A DNA stretch of 64,000 bases from AC-32 sp963717725 (GCA_963717725.1 CAVQWS010000026.1:62001-126000); one strand, 5' to 3'; counted from the first letter of the stretch, positions 52,588 to 61,367 are shown. Translations and numbers: made by a program. The notes: generated from the sequence alone by a model not told the origin.

Positions 52588-53936
52588 GCTTTCGCACCCG
52601 GCTCGCGCTCGTCGCCGCCGCGGCGGTCGGCATCGCCGTGGTCGTTGCTTCGATCGTCGTGTTCGTGGTCGTGCACAACGAGCTCTTCGGCGAGGTCGAC
52701 CGGGCACTGCACAACCGGGCGGTGGAGATCGCGAGCGGCCCACAGCCGGAGATCGAGAACGGCCAACTCCACATCCCGGGTCCGCACGCCGGCGTGCAGA
52801 GCGACTTCGTCCAGGCCGTCCCGCTCTCCGGCGGGCCATACGTCGAGCCTGATGCGGCCTACAAGCTGCCGGTGACCGAGAAGGACCACGAGGCAGCGCG
52901 CGGCGAACAGCCGCTCTACTACAGCAACCGCCACTTCCAGGGGATCGAGTTTCGGGTCCTGACCATCCCGGCAACGCCGTATGCCGTCCAGATCGCAAGG
53001 CCGCTCGGCGAGGTGAACCGCACGCTGCACCGGATCACGCTCTTCCTGATCCTGATCGCGGTCGGCGGGATCGGTGTCGCTGCCGCGCTCGGGCTGCTCG
53101 TCTCCCGCGCCGCGCTCGCCCCGGTGCGACGGCTGACCGAGACCACCGAGGCCGTCACCGAGACGCGCGACCTCTCGCAGCGGATCGAGTCGACCTCGAC
53201 CGGCGACGACGAGCTCGGCCGGCTGGCGACGAGCTTCAACACGATGCTCGCGGCGCTCGAGGACTCGAGCCGGGCGCAGCGGCAGCTAGTCGCCGACGCC
53301 TCGCACGAGCTGCGCACGCCGCTGACGAGCCTGAAGACGAACATCGAGGTCCTCGCGCGCGAGAACGAGTTGGCGCCGGAGGCACGTGCGCAGCTGCAGC
53401 GCGACATCGTCGAGCAGATCGACGAGATGACCGCGCTGATCGGCGAGCTGATCGAGCTCGCGCGGGAGGCCAGGCCCGACGCGGTAGTCGAGCCCGCGCG
53501 TGATGTTCGCCTCGACCTGGTCGCCGCCGACGCAATCGAGCGCACCCGGCGCAACCGGCCCGGGATCGAGTTCGAGACCGACCTCGACGAGTCGATCGTC
53601 TACGGCGCGCCGTCCACGATCGAGCGGGCGGTCGCCAACCTGCTCGACAACGCTGCCAAGTGGAGCCCGCCCGGCGGCCAGGTCGAGGTGGCGGTGCGGC
53701 AGGGCGAGCTCTCGGTGCGCGACCACGGCCCCGGAATCGCCGCCGAGGACCTCCCGTATGTGTTCGACCGCTTCTACCGCTCGCGCACCGCGCGCGGGTT
53801 GCCCGGCTCGGGGCTCGGGCTGGCGATCGTCAAGCAGGTCGCCGAGTCCCACGGCGGCTCGGTCGTCGCCGAGCGGCCCCAGGACGGCGGGACGCTGATG
53901 CGCCTGCGGCTGAACGGCCGCCGCCAAGGCTCTTAG
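52584..53936 (+). CDS. sensor histidine kinase (MprB-like)
   Basis: A 450-residue membrane kinase: helix 1 (about 8-30), extracytoplasmic sensor to about 148, helix 2 (about 150-175), HAMP linker, dimerisation domain with phospho-His in VADASHELRTPLTSL, and an ATPase domain with N-box VANLLDNAAKW, G1 RDHGPGIAAED and G2 GSGLGLAIVKQVAESHGG. Its stop codon (TAG in TCTTAG) lies within the third repeat array. Likely senses envelope stress and controls htrA and the downstream membrane operon. Confidence 0.95.
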   Translation: MSFRTRLALVAAAAVGIAVVVASIVVFVVVHNELFGEVDRALHNRAVEIASGPQPEIENGQLHIPGPHAGVQSDFVQAVPLSGGPYVEPDAAYKLPVTEKDHEAARGEQPLYYSNRHFQGIEFRVLTIPATPYAVQIARPLGEVNRTLHRITLFLILIAVGGIGVAAALGLLVSRAALAPVRRLTETTEAVTETRDLSQRIESTSTGDDELGRLATSFNTMLAALEDSSRAQRQLVADASHELRTPLTSLKTNIEVLARENELAPEARAQLQRDIVEQIDEMTALIGELIELAREARPDAVVEPARDVRLDLVAADAIERTRRNRPGIEFETDLDESIVYGAPSTIERAVANLLDNAAKWSPPGGQVEVAVRQGELSVRDHGPGIAAEDLPYVFDRFYRSRTARGLPGSGLGLAIVKQVAESHGGSVVAERPQDGGTLMRLRLNGRRQGS

Positions 53937-53969
53937 CGACTTTTCAGCGTCCTTTCAGCTGGCTCTCAG
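53931..53969 (+). promoter_or_regulatory. four-fold 11-bp direct repeat upstream of the membrane-protein operon
   Basis: TCTTAG (53931), TTTCAG (53942), TTTCAG (53953), TCTCAG (53964): four boxes with an 11-base period, same orientation as the downstream gene and the same consensus as the array before htrA. The gene start at 53993 follows 23 bases later. Confidence 0.72.
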
Positions 53970-53992
53970 CGACGGGTGGTTTCCTCAGAGGC

Positions 53993-54259
53993 GTGGCAAC
54001 CTCCCCCTCGCGAATCGGTGAAGCCCGTCGTCGCGCCACTGACACCAAGCAGGCGGCAGTCGCCTTGGCGGCGGCGGGCTTCCTCGCGATCGCGCTGCTC
54101 GCCCGCGCGAGCCACCCGGCCCACGTGAGCTCGGCGACCAGCACCTCGCCGGGCTCGTCGGTCCAATCGAAGGACGACGACGACGGCTTCAGCCTCCAGT
54201 CGGGGCAGCTCGGCCAGTCGAGCGGCTCGTCGGGTAGCGCGCAGACCGGGGTCTCGTGA
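53993..54259 (+). CDS. small single-pass membrane protein with Ser-rich tail
   Basis: An 88-residue protein: basic N-terminus (SPSRIGEARRRATDTKQ), one helix (AAVALAAAGFLAIALLA), then a Ser/Gly/Asp-rich exported tail (SSVQSKDDDDGFSLQSGQ). First gene of a three-gene operon preceded by the regulator array. Coupled (GTGA) to the ferric-reductase-like gene. Unknown family; perhaps an accessory or FMN/redox partner, but there is no cofactor motif. Confidence 0.6.
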   Translation: MATSPSRIGEARRRATDTKQAAVALAAAGFLAIALLARASHPAHVSSATSTSPGSSVQSKDDDDGFSLQSGQLGQSSGSSGSAQTGVS

Positions 54260-54816
54260 TCGTCGCGGCCGGCAGCGCCTGGTACGCGGCGAGGGCGGGC
54301 GGGATGCTCGCCTACCTACTGCTGAGCGCCTCGGTGGCCGTCGGGCTGCTGCTGTCGGGCCGCGCACGGCTGCCGCGCTGGCCGCGGTTCGCGCTCGAGG
54401 ACGTGCACCGCTTCCTCGGCATCCTCGCCGGGACGTTCATCGCCGTCCATGGCGCAGCGTTGCTGCTCGACCACGTCGTGCCGTTTTCGCTCGGCCAGCT
54501 GCTTGTCCCGGGCACCGACTCGTACCGGCCGCTCTGGGTCGCGCTCGGGATCGTCGCGGCCGAGCTGCTCGCCGCGCTGGCGGTGACCAACCACTACCGC
54601 AAGCGCCTGCCGCATGGGCTCTGGCGCCGTCTGCACATGCTGAATTTCGCCGTCTGGGGACTCGCACTCGTGCACGGCTTGACCACCGGCACCGACGCCT
54701 TCACCACCTGGGCGCTCGTGCTCTACGCGGGCTCGGCGTGGCTCGTGCTCGCGCTGCTCGTCCACCGGATCTCATTGCACTCGAACCCCGTAGCATCGAC
54801 CGAAAGGAGCACGTGA
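54256..54816 (+). CDS. ferric-reductase-like transmembrane haem b protein
   Basis: A 186-residue membrane protein with six helices and histidines placed for two b haems: HRFLG (H51), VHGAALLLDH (H65, H73), LHMLNF (H126) and LVHGL (H138). This resembles the membrane part of ferric reductase/YedZ (MsrQ) proteins without a flavin domain. Coupled to both neighbours by overlapping start/stop codons. Likely passes electrons from quinol or a reductase to an extracytoplasmic acceptor. Confidence 0.82.
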   Translation: MIVAAGSAWYAARAGGMLAYLLLSASVAVGLLLSGRARLPRWPRFALEDVHRFLGILAGTFIAVHGAALLLDHVVPFSLGQLLVPGTDSYRPLWVALGIVAAELLAALAVTNHYRKRLPHGLWRRLHMLNFAVWGLALVHGLTTGTDAFTTWALVLYAGSAWLVLALLVHRISLHSNPVASTERST

Positions 54817-55496
54817 TGGCAGTAGGACGCAAGGTGATCGCAGGAGCCGCGGCCGCGCTGGCGGTCGGCGGCGCCGGAGCCGGCGTTGCGGCGACGAAGC
54901 TGTCGACGAGCTCTCCGAGCGAGGAAAGCAAGGCGATCGTCAACGACGCCGCCAAGACGCTGGGCGTCGAGCCGAGCAAGCTCAGCGCGGCACTGAAGAA
55001 GGCGTACGAGGACCGGATCGACGCGGCCGTCGCCGCCGGCCGGCTGACGAAGCAGCAGGGCGACGAGCTCAAGCAGCGGATCGAGTCCGAGGACTTCCCG
55101 CTCCTCGGCCCGCCCGGCTTCGGCCACGGCCCCGGCGGGCCTGATGGGTTCGTCCACGGGCTCGACGCGGCCGCGACCTACCTCGGCCTGACCGAGGACG
55201 AGCTGCACAGCCGGCTCGAGAGCGGCAAGACCCTCGCCGAGATCGCGAAGGCGCAGGGCAAGTCCGTCGACGGCCTGAAGGACGCAATGGTCAAAGACGC
55301 CAAGGCGCACCTGGACGCGGCCGTCAAGGCGGGCCGGCTCTCGGCGTCGATGGAGAAGCAGATGCTCGCCGACCTCGAGCAGCACATCGACGACTTGGTC
55401 AACGGCAAGCTGCCCGACCGGCACGGCTTCCGCGGTCGGGGCTTCGACCGGCACGGCCCGCCGCCCGCGGCGGCCTTCGCCGGCCCCTCGGCCTGA
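54816..55496 (+). CDS. exported helical-repeat protein (DUF2680-like pattern)
   Basis: A 226-residue protein with AAAGGAG before the ATG and a signal peptide (IAGAAAALAVGGAGAGVAA). Two helical motifs recur: LGVEPSKLSAALKKAYEDRIDAAVAAGRLTKQQ and LGLTEDELHSRLESGKTLAEIAKAQGKSVDGLKDAMVK, plus LDAAVKAGRLS. The pattern recalls secreted proteins with repeated short helices (DUF2680/SHOCT-like). The linker and tail are Gly/Pro/His-rich (GPPGFGHGPGG). Third gene of the regulator-controlled operon. Function unknown. Confidence 0.72.
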   Translation: MAVGRKVIAGAAAALAVGGAGAGVAATKLSTSSPSEESKAIVNDAAKTLGVEPSKLSAALKKAYEDRIDAAVAAGRLTKQQGDELKQRIESEDFPLLGPPGFGHGPGGPDGFVHGLDAAATYLGLTEDELHSRLESGKTLAEIAKAQGKSVDGLKDAMVKDAKAHLDAAVKAGRLSASMEKQMLADLEQHIDDLVNGKLPDRHGFRGRGFDRHGPPPAAAFAGPSA

Positions 55497-55536
55497 CGAG
55501 TGCGAGCAACGCGCACGTGCCCGGTACCCTGGGCGC

Positions 55537-56490
55537 GTGCGCGAGCTCACCGAGACGATCGAGCGCTGGCGGGCGCGGGGCGACCGCGTCGCGCTGGCAA
55601 CCGTGGTGGCCACGCGGCGCTCGGCGCCACGGCCGGTCGGCGCAAAGCTCGCGGTCTCGGAGCGCGGCGAGCTGTTCGGGTCGGTCTCGGGCGGCTGTGT
55701 CGAGAGCGACGTCGCCGTCACCGCGGCCGAGGTGCTCGCCGACGGCACTCCGCGGCTGCTGACATACGGGATCGCCGACGAGCAGGCCTGGTCGATCGGC
55801 CTTCCGTGCGGCGGCGAGATCGACGTCTTCGTCGAGCCCTTCGAGGGCGAGCTGCCGCAAGAGCCGTCGGTGACGGTGACGGTGCTCGAGGGCGAGCATG
55901 CCGGCGAGCGGCTCGACCGAGAAGTGCCGCCCGGCCCGAGCCGCGTGCTCGAGCTGGACGGCGCCCGCGTCTTCGCCGAGGTGCTCGGGCCGCCGCCGCA
56001 GCTGGTCGTCGTCGGCGGCGTCGACACCGCAGAGGAGCTCTGCCGCGCGGCCAAGGCGCTCGGCTGGCGCACCGGCGTGATCGACCCGCGGCCCGCGCTC
56101 GTCACGCGCGAGCGCCTGCCGAGCCCGGACGAGTTGACGGTCGCCTGGCCGGACGAGCTGACGGCGGACGCGGACACCGCGGTCGTCGTGCTCACCCACG
56201 AGGAGCGGCTCGACGTGCCCGCCCTGACGGCCGCGCTGGCAAGCGACGCCTTCTACGTCGGCGCGATCGGCTCGCGGCGTACGCAGGCGAAGCGGCGCGA
56301 GCGGCTGCTCGAGGCCGGCCTCACCGAGGAACAGCTCGAGCGGCTGGCCGGCCCGGCAGGCCTGGACCTCGGCGCGCACACGCCCGCCGAGACCGCCGTC
56401 TCGATCCTGGCCGAGGTGCTGGCCGTTCGCGCCGGCCGCTCCGGGGGGCGCCTGGCCGAGCGCAGCGGCCCGATTCACGCCACCGCCTGA
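55537..56490 (+). CDS. XdhC/CoxI family molybdenum-cofactor insertion chaperone
   Basis: A 317-residue protein: N-terminal XdhC_CoxI domain with SVSGGCVESDVAV and GLPCGGEIDVFVEP (conserved cysteines C59 and C95), and a Rossmann XdhC_C domain (VVVGGVDTAEELCRAAKALGW ... YVGAIGSRRTQAKRRERL). It matures molybdo-hydroxylases such as xanthine or CO dehydrogenase, none of which is nearby. TACCCT lies 6 bases before the GTG, indicating a leaderless message. EamA transporter gene follows with no gap. Confidence 0.92.
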   Translation: MRELTETIERWRARGDRVALATVVATRRSAPRPVGAKLAVSERGELFGSVSGGCVESDVAVTAAEVLADGTPRLLTYGIADEQAWSIGLPCGGEIDVFVEPFEGELPQEPSVTVTVLEGEHAGERLDREVPPGPSRVLELDGARVFAEVLGPPPQLVVVGGVDTAEELCRAAKALGWRTGVIDPRPALVTRERLPSPDELTVAWPDELTADADTAVVVLTHEERLDVPALTAALASDAFYVGAIGSRRTQAKRRERLLEAGLTEEQLERLAGPAGLDLGAHTPAETAVSILAEVLAVRAGRSGGRLAERSGPIHATA

Positions 56491-57354
56491 GTGGCGGCAG
56501 TCCTCCTCGCGTGCCTCTCGGCGGCGCTCTTCGGCGCGATGGCGGTCGCCGTACGGATCGCATTGCGCAGCAGCGACGACCCCGAGCTCGGCTCGCTCGC
56601 GATGTCGACGGTTGCGCTCGCCGTCACCGGCGTAGTCGCCCTGGCCGCCAGGCCCGACCTCGTCCTCGGCGACGTCTGGCCGTTCCTGGTCGCCGGCGCG
56701 ATCGCGCCCGGGCTCTCGCAGATCCTGTTCGTCCGCGCGGTGCGCGAGGCCGGTGCCGCTCGCACCTCCGTGCTGATGGGAACCGCGCCGCTCGTCGCGG
56801 TGGCGATCGCACTGACGGTGCTCGGCGAGCCGGTGAGTGCGGCCCTGCTCGTGGGGGCGGGGCTGATCGTCGCAGGCGGGTTCGCGCTGGCGAACGAGCG
56901 CGTGCGGCCGGAGGACTTTCGCCGGCTGGGAGTGCTCTTCGCGGTCGGGGCGACGGTGCTCTTCGCGGTGCGCGACAACGTCCTGCGCGCGATTGCCAGG
57001 GACACGAGCGTTGACGCGCTCGTCGCCGCACCGATCTCGCTGCTCGCAGGCGCGGCGACGGTAGCGATCTACCTCCTGATCACGCGGCGAGGAGCGTGGA
57101 GCCGGGGCTACGGCACCACGCTGCGCGCGTTCACACCGGCCGGCCTGCTCTTCGGGCTTTCGTACACGGCCCTCTTCCAGGCGTATTACCGGGGCCGCGT
57201 GAGCGTGGTCGCGCCTCTGGTGGCGACCGAGTCGCTCTGGGGAGTCGCGTTCGCTGCGCTGCTCCTTCGCCGCACGGAACTGGTCGGGCGACGGCTGGTG
57301 GCCGGCGCGATCCTGATCGTGGCCGGCGGCGTTCTCATAGGCGCGTCGCGATAA
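56491..57354 (+). CDS. EamA/DMT family transporter
   Basis: A 287-residue ten-helix DMT protein with two EamA repeats (ACLSAALFGAMAVAVRIAL ... GAGLIVAGGFALANE; VLFAVGATVLFAVRDNVLRA ... GAILIVAGGVLIGAS). It begins directly after the xdhC stop, so it is co-transcribed. Substrate unknown; amino acids or metabolites are exported by relatives. Confidence 0.88.
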   Translation: MAAVLLACLSAALFGAMAVAVRIALRSSDDPELGSLAMSTVALAVTGVVALAARPDLVLGDVWPFLVAGAIAPGLSQILFVRAVREAGAARTSVLMGTAPLVAVAIALTVLGEPVSAALLVGAGLIVAGGFALANERVRPEDFRRLGVLFAVGATVLFAVRDNVLRAIARDTSVDALVAAPISLLAGAATVAIYLLITRRGAWSRGYGTTLRAFTPAGLLFGLSYTALFQAYYRGRVSVVAPLVATESLWGVAFAALLLRRTELVGRRLVAGAILIVAGGVLIGASR

Positions 57355-57361
57355 TCCGGCC

Positions 57362-58756
57362 ATGGGGTGGCTGAGCGAGCTCGTCGAGGAGCGCGGCGCC
57401 GACGCGCTCGACCTGCACGCGCAGACGATCAACCCGCAGTTCGTGAAGCTCCTGCGGACGATCGGCTTCGACCGCCGCTGGGCCCGCGCGCAGGGCGCGC
57501 ACCTCTGGGACGACGAGGGCAATCGCTATCTCGACCTGCTCGGCGGCTTCGGCATGTTCAACGTCGGCCGCAACAACCCGCGTGTGCGCGAAGCGCTCGT
57601 AGAGGCGCTCGAGCTCGAGCGGCCCGGATCGGTCCAGCTCGGCGTCGACGTCCTGCCTGCGCTGTTGGCGGAGGAGCTGCTGCGCCGCGCGCCAGCCTCG
57701 GTCGAGCGCGTCCTCTTCACGAGCTCCGGCGCGGAGTCGATCGAGGCGGCGATCAAGCTCGGCCGCGCCGCTAGCGGCGGCCGCTCGCGCGTCCTCTCGG
57801 CCGAGGACGGCTTCCACGGGCTGACGCTGGGCGCGCTCTCCGCCAACGCGAGCCCCGAGTTCAGCGAGCGCTTCGGCCCGCTGCTACCCGGCTTCGAGCG
57901 CGTGCCGTGGAACGACCTCGAGGCGCTCGAGCAGGCGCTCGCCCGCGAGGACGTCGCGGTCTTCCTCGTCGAGCCGGTGCAGGGCAAGGGCGTCAACCTC
58001 CCCGAGCCCGGCTACCTCGAGGGCGCGCAGGAGCTTTGCCGCCGCTTCGGGACGCTCTTCTGCGTGGACGAGGTGCAGACCGGCTTCGGCCGCACGGGCC
58101 GCCTGCTGGCACTCGAGCACTGGGGCCTCGAGCCCGACCTGATCACCGTCGCCAAGTCGCTCTCCGGCGGCTACGTGCCGGTCGGCGCGCTGCTGATGAG
58201 CGACACCGTCTACGAGAGAGTCTTCGACTCGCTGCCGAACGCGGTCAGCCACGGCTCGACCTTTGCGCCGAACGATCTGGCGATGGTCGCCGGCCTAGCC
58301 ACGCTGCGGGAGCTCGACAGCCAGGGTCTCGTCGAGCGCAGCGCCCGTCTCGGCGAGCAGCTGCTCGAGCGCACCCGGCCGCTGGTCGAGCGCTCGCCAG
58401 TGGTCAAGGACGTGCGCGGCCTCGGCCTGATGTGGGCGATCGAGTTCGAGGAGCCCGAAGGCGGCTCACGCACCTGGAAGCTGCTCGAGCGGATCCAGCC
58501 CGCCTTGTTCGCGCAGCTCGTGGTCGTGCCGCTCTTCCGCGACCACCGCGTGCTCAGCCAGGTCGCCGGGCACGGGCTGAACGTGCTCAAAGCGCTGCCC
58601 CCGCTGGTGGTCGACGAGGACGATCTCGACTGGTTCGTGACGGCGCTCGACGAGACGGTCGCCCGCGCCGAGAAGATGCCGCGCGCGCTCGTCCGCTTCG
58701 CCCTGCACGCTGCCCGCGCCGGACGAACGCCGCGCAAGCGCTTGGCACGCGCGTAG
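57362..58756 (+). CDS. class III aminotransferase (ornithine/putrescine/acetylornithine type)
   Basis: 464 residues. YLDLLGGFGMFNVGRNNPRV, TSSGAESIEAAIKLGRAA, FHGLTLGALS, CVDEVQTGFGRTGRLLALEHWG and PLP lysine in DLITVAKSLSGGYVPVGALL, all typical of subgroup III enzymes; the C-terminus GHGLNVLKALPPLVVDEDDL fits ornithine/putrescine aminotransferases. GATAAT stands 6 bases before the ATG, so it likely has its own leaderless transcript despite the short gap. It might act with the adjacent EamA transporter, which is conjecture. Confidence 0.9.
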   Translation: MGWLSELVEERGADALDLHAQTINPQFVKLLRTIGFDRRWARAQGAHLWDDEGNRYLDLLGGFGMFNVGRNNPRVREALVEALELERPGSVQLGVDVLPALLAEELLRRAPASVERVLFTSSGAESIEAAIKLGRAASGGRSRVLSAEDGFHGLTLGALSANASPEFSERFGPLLPGFERVPWNDLEALEQALAREDVAVFLVEPVQGKGVNLPEPGYLEGAQELCRRFGTLFCVDEVQTGFGRTGRLLALEHWGLEPDLITVAKSLSGGYVPVGALLMSDTVYERVFDSLPNAVSHGSTFAPNDLAMVAGLATLRELDSQGLVERSARLGEQLLERTRPLVERSPVVKDVRGLGLMWAIEFEEPEGGSRTWKLLERIQPALFAQLVVVPLFRDHRVLSQVAGHGLNVLKALPPLVVDEDDLDWFVTALDETVARAEKMPRALVRFALHAARAGRTPRKRLARA

Positions 58757-58790
58757 ATACTCGGCGCGTCATGACGAGAGGGAGGCAAAG

Positions 58791-58982
58791 ATGGCGATCG
58801 ACCTGCGCGTCGTGCGAGCGGTGCTGCTACTGGCGGCGGCGATCCTCTTCTTCGCGGGGGCCGGCCTGGGTATCGAGCACGAGCGCAAGACGCTGATCGT
58901 GTGGGGCGTCGGCTTCGGGCTCGTGACGCTCGACCGCCTGATCGTGCTGGCGATCCAGACCTTCTGGGTGCGCGAGAGCTAA
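58791..58982 (+). CDS. small two-helix membrane protein (63 aa)
   Basis: A 63-residue protein with GAGGGAGG 5-10 bases before the ATG. Two helices: VVRAVLLLAAAILFFAGAGLGI and TLIVWGVGFGLVTLDRLIVLAI, with a short GIEHERK loop. No family recognised. Overlaps the convergent gene by 4 bases. Confidence 0.7.
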   Translation: MAIDLRVVRAVLLLAAAILFFAGAGLGIEHERKTLIVWGVGFGLVTLDRLIVLAIQTFWVRES

Positions 58983-59338
58983 AGCTCCGACACGTCGGCG
59001 CGCGGCCGGTCGGCGAAGCACGCGTTCGCCCACTGCTCTGCGGCCTCGACCAGCCGCCCGCAGAGGATGTCGAGCTCGTGCTCGTCGTCGGGCAGGTGCT
59101 CGGGTGAGACCTCGATCCGCACCTGGTTCAGCGACGCCTCGGCTTCCTCCCCGATCTCGTGACGCTCCTCGGCCACGATCGCGACCTCGCCCACCTTGGG
59201 CAGGAGCGACTTGGCGAGCTCGTCGATCTCGGCGGGAGTGGCCCCGCGCCCCGCGAACACGCCGAAGTTCACTCGGACTTCGAGCCCCGGCGGTTCGACC
59301 TCTCGCACGCAGAAGGCAATCTGCGGCTCGACCCTCAT
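58979..59338 (-). CDS. conserved hypothetical protein (119 aa)
   Basis: A 119-residue soluble acidic protein: EPPGLEVRVNFGVFAGRGATPAEIDELAKSLL, IVAEERHEIGEEAEASLNQVRIEV, then LPDDEHELDILCGRLVEAAEQWANAC. An alpha/beta fold is likely. TATACG sits 7 bases before the ATG (leaderless pattern). No family recognised. Confidence 0.65.
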   Translation of the reverse strand: MRVEPQIAFCVREVEPPGLEVRVNFGVFAGRGATPAEIDELAKSLLPKVGEVAIVAEERHEIGEEAEASLNQVRIEVSPEHLPDDEHELDILCGRLVEAAEQWANACFADRPRADVSEL

Positions 59339-59368
59339 TGCAAGGCGTATACCGCTGGGCCGCGAAAC

Positions 59369-60118
59369 CTAACCCTCGGTCGGCTCCCAGCGGAAATAGC
59401 GCAGGGCGACGACCACTCCGAGGAGGCCCCAGGCCGCTATCACAGCCACATTCGTGCCCTGCGTCCAGATCGCCTGGTCGTGCAGCATCACGTTCCGGAT
59501 CAGCCGCAGGAAGTAGGTCAGCGGCAGGATCTCGGCGATCCGGCGCAGTACCGAGGGGAAGTGCTCGGGCGAGAAGAAGGCACCCGCGATGAACGACGCC
59601 GGCAGGTAGATCGCGTTCACGACCGCCGAAGACCCCTCGGCGCTCTTGATCAGCGACGCCACGGCAATCCCGAGCGCACAGAAGGCGATCGCGCCGAGCA
59701 GCAGCGCGAGCACCAGCGAACCGATCCGCTCGGGGGCTGGGATGTCGAACAGCACCCGGCCGAGCAGGATCAGCGCCACCACCTCGATCGCGAAGGCTGC
59801 CAAGAACGAGGTCAGCAAGGCCGCGATGTAGGCCGGCGCGGGGAGCGGCGTGGCGCGCAGCCGCTTCAGGATTCCCGACTCGCGGCGGATCACGAGCACG
59901 ATCGCGAGTCCCGCGAAGGCGATCGAGATCGCGCCGTAGCCGATCATCCCGGCCTGGAGATAGTGCGAGCCCTTGACGCCGTCGACCGTGTCGCTGCCGT
60001 AGGTCGAGCCGAGCAGGACGAAGAAGATCATCGGCAGCAGGAAGGTGAAGAACGCCAACTCGCGGCTACGGGTGTAGAGCAGCAGCTCGCCCTTCAGCTC
60101 GTGCCGGAAGAGCCTCAT
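59369..60118 (-). CDS. ABC-2 type transporter permease
   Basis: A 249-residue permease with six helices: an amphipathic start (MRLFRHELKGELLLYTRSRELAFF), GAISIAFAGLAIVLVIRRESGILKRLRATPLP (conserved coupling loop) and LLGAIAFCALGIAVASLIKSAEGSSAVVNAIYLP. Typical of daunorubicin/multidrug-type exporters (DrrB-like). Its start overlaps the ATPase stop. No substrate clue. Confidence 0.92.
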   Translation of the reverse strand: MRLFRHELKGELLLYTRSRELAFFTFLLPMIFFVLLGSTYGSDTVDGVKGSHYLQAGMIGYGAISIAFAGLAIVLVIRRESGILKRLRATPLPAPAYIAALLTSFLAAFAIEVVALILLGRVLFDIPAPERIGSLVLALLLGAIAFCALGIAVASLIKSAEGSSAVVNAIYLPASFIAGAFFSPEHFPSVLRRIAEILPLTYFLRLIRNVMLHDQAIWTQGTNVAVIAAWGLLGVVVALRYFRWEPTEG

Positions 60119-60963
60119 TCCTGGTCCTCCTCGGTCAGGCTCAGGTAGACGTCTTCGAGGCTGGGGCGGCGCACGACGAGGCCCTCGAGCTCGCGGCCCT
60201 CGGCCAGCGCGTGGCCGGTCAGCTCGTTCAGGACCCGTGTGGGCTCGCCGGTCTCGAGCACGACCTCGCGCCCGTTCTCGCGGTAGCGGATCTCCGTGTC
60301 CGGCACCGAGCCGGTCAGCTCGGCGGGCGCGCCCGAGGCCACGATTTGTCCCTGCGCGAGCACGGCCACGCGGTCGGCGAGCTGCTCGGCCTCGTCGAGG
60401 TAGTGGGTCGTGAGCAGAATCGTCTTGCCCAGGCCGCGTAGGCCGCGGATCGTCTCCCAGGCGCGTCGGCGGGCGGCGGGGTCGAAGCCGGTCGTCGGCT
60501 CGTCGAGGAAGATCAGCTCCGGGTCGCCGACGAGCGCCAGGCCGAGGTCGAGCCGGCGGCGCTGGCCGCCCGAGAGCCGCCGCACGCGGTCGTCGCGCTT
60601 CTCCTGCAGGCCGACGAGCTCGATCACCTCGTCCACCGGTCGCGGCTCGCGGTAGTAGCCGGCGAACAGGCGCAGCATCTCGGTCGGCGTGAGCGTCTCG
60701 TACATCGCCGACGACTGGAGCACGACGCCGATCTGCTCGCGCCACCCGCCGCCGGCCCGCGCCGGGTCGACGCCGAGCACCTCGACCTCGCCGCCGTCGC
60801 GCTTGCGGTAACCCTCGAGGATCTCGACCGTGGTCGTCTTGCCCGCGCCGTTGGGGCCGAGCAGGCCGAAGACCTCGCCGCGCTCGACCTCGAAGTCGAT
60901 CCCGCGCACCGCTTCGAGCGCGCCGTAGGTCTTGCGCAGGCCGCGGACGGCGATCGCGCTCAC
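60115..60963 (-). CDS. ABC-2 type transporter ATP-binding protein
   Basis: A 282-residue ATPase with Walker A GPNGAGKTTTVEILEG, Q-loop VVLQSSAMYETLT, signature LSGGQRRRLDLGLALVG, Walker B LIFLDEPTTGFDPAARR and H-loop LLTTHYLDEAEQLADR (DrrA/CcmA-like). The C-terminal part is the domain often found in these exporters. Overlaps both its permease partner and the sixA gene by 4 bases. Confidence 0.94.
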   Translation of the reverse strand: MSAIAVRGLRKTYGALEAVRGIDFEVERGEVFGLLGPNGAGKTTTVEILEGYRKRDGGEVEVLGVDPARAGGGWREQIGVVLQSSAMYETLTPTEMLRLFAGYYREPRPVDEVIELVGLQEKRDDRVRRLSGGQRRRLDLGLALVGDPELIFLDEPTTGFDPAARRRAWETIRGLRGLGKTILLTTHYLDEAEQLADRVAVLAQGQIVASGAPAELTGSVPDTEIRYRENGREVVLETGEPTRVLNELTGHALAEGRELEGLVVRRPSLEDVYLSLTEEDQE

Positions 60964-61367
60964 GAGAGCTCGAGCGAGACCATCCCGCCGGGCGGGAAGG
61001 CGGGCTCCTCGCCTCCGCCGAGCGCGGCCGCGATGCGGGAGCAGTCGGGCTGGTGGCCCACGACAACCACGGTCTGGCCGCGTTCCTCCGCGGCCGCGCG
61101 AACCGCCTCTGCGGTCGCCCCGGGGGCGAGCCGCTCGTCCGGTTCGGGGTCGAGCCCGGCCGGCCGCGCGAGCTCCTGGGCGGTCTCTCGGGCACGCAGG
61201 AGCGGGCTCGTCAGGACTGCGTCGGGCACGAGGCCTTCGTCGGCGAGTCGCTGCCCGAGTACCCGGGCGGTGTCGCGGCCTGCCGCGGTGAGAGGCCTGA
61301 GCTCGTCCGGCTCCCCGGACGCAGCCTCGGCGTGACGGACGATCACGAGCCTCACCGGCCGGAGCAT
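60960..61367 (-). CDS. sixA: phosphohistidine phosphatase SixA-like
   Basis: A 135-residue histidine phosphatase: RHG-type motif VIVRHAEA (R11, H12), LTSPLLRARETAQ, and the second histidine in VVVGHQPDCSRI. This short branch-1 form matches SixA, which removes phosphate from phosphohistidine. ATG 61367 or the GTG 13 bases inside may be used. It is divergent from the PhzF-like gene by 12 bases and heads the exporter genes. Confidence 0.88.
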   Translation of the reverse strand: MLRPVRLVIVRHAEAASGEPDELRPLTAAGRDTARVLGQRLADEGLVPDAVLTSPLLRARETAQELARPAGLDPEPDERLAPGATAEAVRAAAEERGQTVVVVGHQPDCSRIAAALGGGEEPAFPPGGMVSLELS

